22,107 nt of DNA. It comes from a virus. The stretch spans positions 1 through 22,107 of IMG/VR virus record IMGVR_UViG_3300037504_000178; one strand, written 5' to 3'. The stretch's first letter is position 1; every line of letters starts with the position of its first letter. The notes beneath the pieces are model-generated. The model saw nothing but the letters and a program-made list of their open reading frames with translations. It made no database searches and was not told the DNA's origin. A program made the position numbers and the translations under genes. Positions 21,925-22,107 of the stretch are shown one piece after another.

Positions 21925-21954
21925 CGGCCGCTCCTATCCAGCGGTTGGTGGTCA

Positions 21955-22000
21955 GGGCCGGCGTCGGTGTTACCGCACCGCGTCGGCCCGATTTGTTTTT
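21955..22000 (+). terminator. Terminator-like hairpin upstream of the HNH gene
   Basis: On the plus strand, GGGCCGGCGTCGGTG (21955-21969), loop TTACCG, CACCGCGTCGGCCC (21976-21989), then GATTTGTTTTT. The stem has two G-U pairs and one bulged base. It has a T-rich tail only in the plus direction, so it could end leftover forward or antisense transcription. On the minus strand it is simply a stable leader hairpin. Confidence 0.5.
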
Positions 22001-22017
22001 GGCGCCATGTTGGCGCC
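22001..22017. repeat. Double GGCGCC palindrome in the leader
   Basis: GGCGCC occurs at 22001-22006 and 22012-22017, separated by ATGTT. Each half is itself palindromic, and the pair can fold as a hairpin on either strand. With the neighbouring 21955-21989 stem it makes the leader rich in structure. A role as operator, binding site or part of cos is possible, but nothing in the sequence proves it. Confidence 0.45.
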
Positions 22018-22072
22018 GGCCACCGCGAAGGTGGTCTTGAGGCTCAACGGCTGTCGCCGTGAACAGCACCTG

Positions 22073-22101
22073 ATTTTAGTACCGTTTTGACGATACGTCT
22101 A
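22073..22101 (-). promoter_or_regulatory. Possible sigma70-type promoter for the late operon
   Basis: On the minus strand TAGACG (22101-22096) and TAAAAT (22078-22073) are 17 bases apart, ideal spacing. Matches to consensus are 4/6 for -35 and 5/6 for -10. Transcription would start near 22065 and run through a leader of about 140 bases before the HNH gene. GACGATACGTC (inverted repeat arms of 4) overlaps the -35 and might be an operator. Such short matches can occur by chance. Confidence 0.3.
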
Positions 22102-22107
22102 GTTGCC

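Noticed and set aside
1-22107. CRISPR array, tRNA genes, insertion sequence or integrase
   Set aside because: No spaced repeats, cloverleaf, transposase or recombinase motifs were seen on either strand.

Overview
This is the late morphogenesis region of a tailed, dsDNA siphovirus (prophage or free phage) with an HK97-type head and a long non-contractile tail. It probably infects a high-GC proteobacterium. The phage assignment rests on the gene order and motifs: HNH endonuclease, small and large terminase, portal, S49-type head protease, HK97-fold capsid, connectors, tail tube, chaperone pair, tape measure, tail tip, spike, lysis genes. No tail-sheath gene is present. Host identity is inference only. 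GC is roughly 60-70% in the lines I counted, with dips in the HNH gene and in one domain of the tail tip. No integrase, att site, tRNA, IS or CRISPR is visible, so the window does not decide between prophage and virus.

All genes but one lie on the minus strand, so the operon reads from right to left. At 22107-21925 is a hairpin-rich leader with a possible promoter, and perhaps cos. Packaging follows (21924-19114: HNH protein, TerS, TerL). Next come a 52-residue membrane protein (19121-18963), portal, protease and major capsid (18961-15472), a probable decoration protein (15407-15012), a small basic protein (14964-14710) and a gp6-like connector (14710-14033). Then comes an unexpected three-gene sugar/sulfate cassette: a GPSL-motif Rossmann protein, a PAPS-type sulfotransferase and a GT-A glycosyltransferase (14036-12266). 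Head closure, gp10-like and tail-terminator genes follow (12269-11021), then the tail tube (10931-10482). The two-part tail chaperone (10466-9799) is joined by a clear -1 frameshift signal. The tape measure (9641-7407), four tail-tip genes (7403-3143), a beta-helix spike (3133-815) and lysis genes (782 to the left edge) complete the operon.

Most neighbouring genes overlap by 1-13 bases (ATGA, GTGA, TAGTG), which implies translational coupling. The larger gaps in the head/tail region are exceptions and hold GC-rich hairpins. Two of these are intrinsic terminators (16771-16807 and 10961-10989), each just upstream of an abundant virion protein gene, the capsid and the tail tube. One small gene, 9664-9846, runs against the operon. 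It encodes a zinc ribbon plus one membrane segment, has a strong ribosome binding site, and looks like a moron inserted between chaperone and tape measure.

The observations most worth following are the glycan/sulfate cassette inside the connector genes, the GGGAAAC frameshift site, the opposite-strand moron, the terminators in front of the capsid and tail-tube genes, and the extra domains inserted in the tail tip and spike.
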